From the NCBI RefSeq assembly GCF_000706625.1, contig NZ_KL407334.1:1035295-1099294 (forward strand): a DNA stretch of 64,000 bases, read 5' to 3'. The position numbers and the translations under genes were made by a program. Positions 60,974 to 64,000 of the stretch are shown piece by piece; positions within the stretch are counted from its first letter, which is position 1; each line of letters begins with the position of its first letter. Under the pieces are notes generated by a model that was given only the letters and a program-made list of their open reading frames with translations, had not been told where the DNA came from and did no database searches. Source of the stretch: Bartonella koehlerae C-29. GTDB lineage: Bacteria; Pseudomonadota; Alphaproteobacteria; Rhizobiales; Rhizobiaceae.

Positions 60974-61954
60974 ATGATATTTTACAGTTCTCCCTCACCA
61001 ATAAAATTTGCAATAGCACCAATGTTGGGATGGACAGATCGGCATTGCAGATTTTTTTACCGCCTTTTAACTAAAAAGGCACTTCTTTATACAGAAATGA
61101 TTGTAGCTGATGCTGTAATCCATGGTATTCGTGAACAACTTTTGACTTTGAATCATAAAGAACATCCAATTGCATTGCAATTAGGGGGCTCAGATCCACA
61201 AAAATTAGCAGAGGCTGCGCGAATTGCAGAAGATTTTGGTTATGATGAGATAAATCTCAATGTTGGTTGTCCATCAAATCGCGTTCAATCTGGCGCATTT
61301 GGTGCTTGTTTGATGTTATATCCTGGCATTGTGGCAAGTGCTGTGGAAGCAATAAAACAAGTGGTTACACTCTCTGTAACTGTCAAATGTCGAGTTGGGG
61401 TGAACGATCAGGATGAAGAGTTAGCTTTAGATCTTTTAGCTAATAAAGTTTGGAATTCTGGATGTGATGCACTCTGGGTACATGCACGTAAAGCATGGTT
61501 AAAAGGATTGAGTCCAAAGGAAAATCGCGATATTCCTCCACTTAATTATGAAAGAGTTTATAAATTAAAACGAAAATATTATAATAAATTTATTGGAATA
61601 AATGGTGGAATTAAATCAATTGATGAAATAAAAAAGCATTTGAGTATATGTGATGCTGCTATGGTTGGCCGACAAGTCTATCATAATCCAGCTTTATTAA
61701 AGTATATTGATTCTGAAATATATGGTGAACAGCAAAATGATCTTAGCGATGGTGATCTCATTGAGGCCATGTGTGAATATGCTGCTCAACATATTGCATC
61801 AGGGGGGCAGCTTTCTCATGTAACACGTCATATGATTGGTTTATTTCATGGTCAGAATGGTGCACGTCGATGGAGGCAAATATTATCAAATAATGCAAGA
61901 GGAAAAGATTCAAGCGTCTACGTTTTGAAAGAAGCTTTTTCTGCTATCATGTAA
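60974..61954 (+). CDS. dusA: tRNA-dihydrouridine(20/20a) synthase DusA
   Basis: A 326-residue FMN enzyme that reduces uridine in the tRNA D-loop. IAPMLGWTDRHCR, the catalytic Cys in NLNVGCPSNRVQSGAFGA, the RVGVND segment and GINGGIKS are conserved and favour the DusA subgroup. ATG 60974 is preferred because GGAGGG lies upstream; an in-frame ATG 60938 has no ribosome site. Confidence 0.94.
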   Translation: MIFYSSPSPIKFAIAPMLGWTDRHCRFFYRLLTKKALLYTEMIVADAVIHGIREQLLTLNHKEHPIALQLGGSDPQKLAEAARIAEDFGYDEINLNVGCPSNRVQSGAFGACLMLYPGIVASAVEAIKQVVTLSVTVKCRVGVNDQDEELALDLLANKVWNSGCDALWVHARKAWLKGLSPKENRDIPPLNYERVYKLKRKYYNKFIGINGGIKSIDEIKKHLSICDAAMVGRQVYHNPALLKYIDSEIYGEQQNDLSDGDLIEAMCEYAAQHIASGGQLSHVTRHMIGLFHGQNGARRWRQILSNNARGKDSSVYVLKEAFSAIM

Positions 61955-62039
61955 CACAACATTTTTATCAGATAAACAGATATCAAAGCTTAAATTTTAA
62001 AGTTTTTCTTCCAGACTTGTGAATTTCAGAAAGCCAATC

Positions 62040-62285
62040 CCTTTGTTGTGGAGAGAACTCTAATGCCAGTCTCAACTGAAAGAGAAAGCTGCTTACCCTT
62101 CACTTTTTTTGTTTCGATTCGTGCAAATATACACAGCCAAGAATAGTTTAAGTGCTTTTCAAAAATTGCGTAAAGATTTCATTAAGTGATTGAATTTTAT
62201 CGAATAAGTGGAGATATTGACTATTTATTGCGTATTGTTGTTCCTAACATTGAAACTTAGGACCCTTTTTTATAATAAATATATG
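62040..62285 (+). pseudogene. eroded inverted copy of an Lrp/AsnC-family gene
   Basis: From 62111 to about 62275 the plus strand closely follows the minus-strand coding sequence at 63693-63854. VIEFYRISGDIDYLLRIVVP corresponds to VIEFYRMSGNIDYLLRIVVP of the intact gene, and neighbouring bases match with scattered changes. Similarity fades leftward. Stops and indels show that it is dead. 61955-62039 and 62286-62519 hold nothing recognisable. Confidence 0.7.
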
Positions 62286-62519
62286 CTGATCAATGTTAAC
62301 TTAATATAGAAATAGGCTGAAGCCCTCATATAAAAATAAGTTTATACATTAAATATTGTTCATCTGTAGATCAATAAAAACAGTTATTTAGTACAAAAAA
62401 AAATCGTTAATAATTATCTAACATGCTTAAAAGACTTTAAAAAAACAAATTATTCATATCCTGTTTATATGACAAGATTTTAAATTACATATTATAAATT
62501 TGAAAAGATATCTTTCTTC

Positions 62520-63525
62520 ATGACTGTTAGTCCATTTGATGATTTTCATGCTTTTCTCACAAATTTATCAAGTGCTGATAAATTTTTTATGATTTTAGCA
62601 AAAAAACGGCAAAAAAATTAACAAAGGAGCAATGAGTATTAAAAAAATTAGGAGAAATAGCGGTTTGATATACCGGATAGAGAGGTGCAGAGAAATCTAT
62701 CGTAACACAGCCTTTAAAGGCTATTGTTTTTGGGAATCATAGCTTTATCGAGGAGAATGTTACATCATTTTTGCAATTTATAACACAAAAGATGGTACAA
62801 AATTTCGCGGTTGGTGGCGTTACTATTAGTCAAATTTGTATAGCTTATGATTTTGGATTGAAGATATTTGATCTAGCAATGGAATATATCCAACAATGAA
62901 TATTACCAAAGATGCAGCAATGGATGAGCGCAGTGCTTTTACTACAATGACATTTGGAATGGAAGCCATCGCTAGTGAAACAGATCTTTTGTGTATTGGT
63001 GAAATGGGAGTTGGCAATACGAAAATAGCTTCAGTTTTTATGTTTAGCATTGTTTGACGGAGAAGTGGAGGAATGGACAGCGAGCAGCATAGGAATTAAG
63101 GAGAAATTTTATTAGCGAAAAATAGCTGCAGTGGGAACCGCTGTTTCTTTACATAAGCATCGTTTTAATGACCTTATTTGAAATAATGCGTTGTCTAGGA
63201 GGACATGAAATTGCCGCGATCGTAGGTGTCATTTTGTTACTAGAATGGAAAAGATACCGGTTATTTTGGATGGTTTTGTAGCAATTGGAGTAGCACTTTA
63301 TGAAATGAATCCAAAAGCTCTTGATCATACCCTTGTTGGGCACGTTTCTTCTAAGTCAGCACATTACAGGTTTTTAGAAAAAATTGACAAAGAATCGCTC
63401 TTAGATCTATAGATGTGTGTCTTGGCGAAGGAACAGGTGCGGCTATGGCAGTTGCTATCGTCAAGGCTATTGTTTTAACCCACGCTCAAATGGCAGTGTG
63501 CGAACAAGAACATTTGACCGTTTAA
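62520..63525 (+). pseudogene. cobT: cobT pseudogene (dimethylbenzimidazole phosphoribosyltransferase)
   Basis: A full-length but broken CobT. Readable motifs in order are DLLCIGEMGVGNT (near 62975), LRCLGGHEIAAIVG (near 63190), PVILDGFVAIGVALYEMNPK then DHTLVGHVSSKSAH (near 63250-63360), and VCLGEGTGAAMAVAI (near 63415). Several frameshifts and stops separate them. CobT activates dimethylbenzimidazole for the lower ligand of cobalamin. No other cobalamin gene is in the window. Confidence 0.8.
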
Positions 63526-63559
63526 GAATGATAGCGATTTTATCAGCATCAAAAAATCT

Positions 63560-64000
63560 TTAAAAATTTTTTTCACTTGTTTTGTCGTGCAATTTTATAT
63601 AATTGAGTGGTAGTTCCGTGGTGTATTTAATTTGTTCTATCGCGAAAAAAGATGAAACATCACGGATATCGATTTTAGCAATTAATTTTTTGTAAAAAAG
63701 ATCGTAAGCTTCAATGTTAGGAACGACGATACGCAATAAATAGTCAATATTTCCACTCATTCGATAAAATTCAATCACTTCACGAAATTCTTGCACAATT
63801 TTTGAAAAGCGCTTAAACCATTCATGACTGTGTGTGTTCGTACGAATAGAAACAAAAACAGTGATGTGTGCATTTACTTTTTCTGGAGAAAGGACAGCAA
63901 CACGACGTTGAATAACACCATCTTCTTCAAGTTTTTGAATTCTACGCCAACAAGAAGTGGTAGAAAGTCCTACTTTTTTAGCGATATCAGCGACAGAGAG
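63560..64000 (-). CDS. Lrp/AsnC-family transcriptional regulator (5' end outside window)
   Basis: The 146 C-terminal residues of an Lrp-type regulator. The visible part starts inside the helix-turn-helix (VADIAKKVGLSTTSCWRRIQ, then KLEEDGVI) and continues through the RAM/AsnC domain (DYLLRIVVPNIEAYDLFYKK) to the stop at 63560. Lrp-type proteins respond to amino acids; the ligand is not known here. A dead partial copy lies 1.5 kb away in inverted orientation, across cobT. Confidence 0.9.
   Translation of the reverse strand, partial: LSVADIAKKVGLSTTSCWRRIQKLEEDGVIQRRVAVLSPEKVNAHITVFVSIRTNTHSHEWFKRFSKIVQEFREVIEFYRMSGNIDYLLRIVVPNIEAYDLFYKKLIAKIDIRDVSSFFAIEQIKYTTELPLNYIKLHDKTSEKNF

Overview
The window is a stretch of an AT-rich alphaproteobacterial chromosome. 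Gene content and order point to the Rhizobiales, most likely Bartonella: the acpXL very-long-chain acyl lipid A operon, a DivK single-domain regulator, yceD(DUF177)-plsX-fabH-ihfA-merR, nrdR-ribD-ribE-ribH-nusB, hfq-hflX, filamentous-hemagglutinin fragments with Bartonella-like sequence, and heavy pseudogene decay in the intergenic DNA. The species cannot be fixed from the sequence alone.

Layout. 0.9-9.2 kb holds core genes: divK, rplM-rpsI, recJ, parE, lipB and a lemA-TPM membrane pair. 9.2-12.4 kb is a decayed island with a phage tail-tube remnant and the C-terminal end of a filamentous hemagglutinin, ending at tRNA-Pro(GGG). 13.1-21.7 kb carries an A-type Fe-S carrier, mazG, the five-gene operon for the very-long-chain acyl group of lipid A (acpXL, two ketosynthase-like genes, an MDR reductase, an acyltransferase) and the malic enzyme maeB. 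22.6-27.2 kb is one 1520-residue coiled-coil membrane protein. 27.9-32.6 kb has hfq, hflX, a Wzc-like protein with a dead kinase domain, and ctaA. 32.7-46.8 kb is a dense housekeeping block: argC, glyA, nrdR, riboflavin genes, nusB, a BamE-like lipoprotein, the plsX-fabH group, ihfA, merR, thrS, yidD, an IscU-like scaffold and folE.

47.0-50.6 kb is a second decayed island, starting at tRNA-Leu(GAG). It holds a second hemagglutinin fragment, a broken coiled-coil gene, a broken DinJ-YafQ toxin-antitoxin pair and a broken HTH regulator. 50.8-52.6 kb has a DUF900 hydrolase lipoprotein and an unrecognised coiled-coil gene. 52.6-55.5 kb is a third decayed island, containing a SMI1/KNR4-type immunity remnant and ending at tRNA-Thr(TGT). 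55.8-62.0 kb has accC-accB, a DsbA-like thioredoxin, glpD and dusA. The last 2 kb holds a cobT pseudogene lying between an eroded copy of an Lrp/AsnC gene and the intact gene in inverted orientation.

The strongest points for a second look are these. (i) The acpXL operon encodes one complete ketosynthase and one that has lost every catalytic residue, like a ketosynthase/chain-length-factor pair, and it lacks a linked fabZ. (ii) The giant coiled-coil protein may relate to polar growth. (iii) All three decayed islands sit on the 3' side of a tRNA gene. Intact mobile elements, integrases, CRISPR arrays and rRNA genes were not seen.
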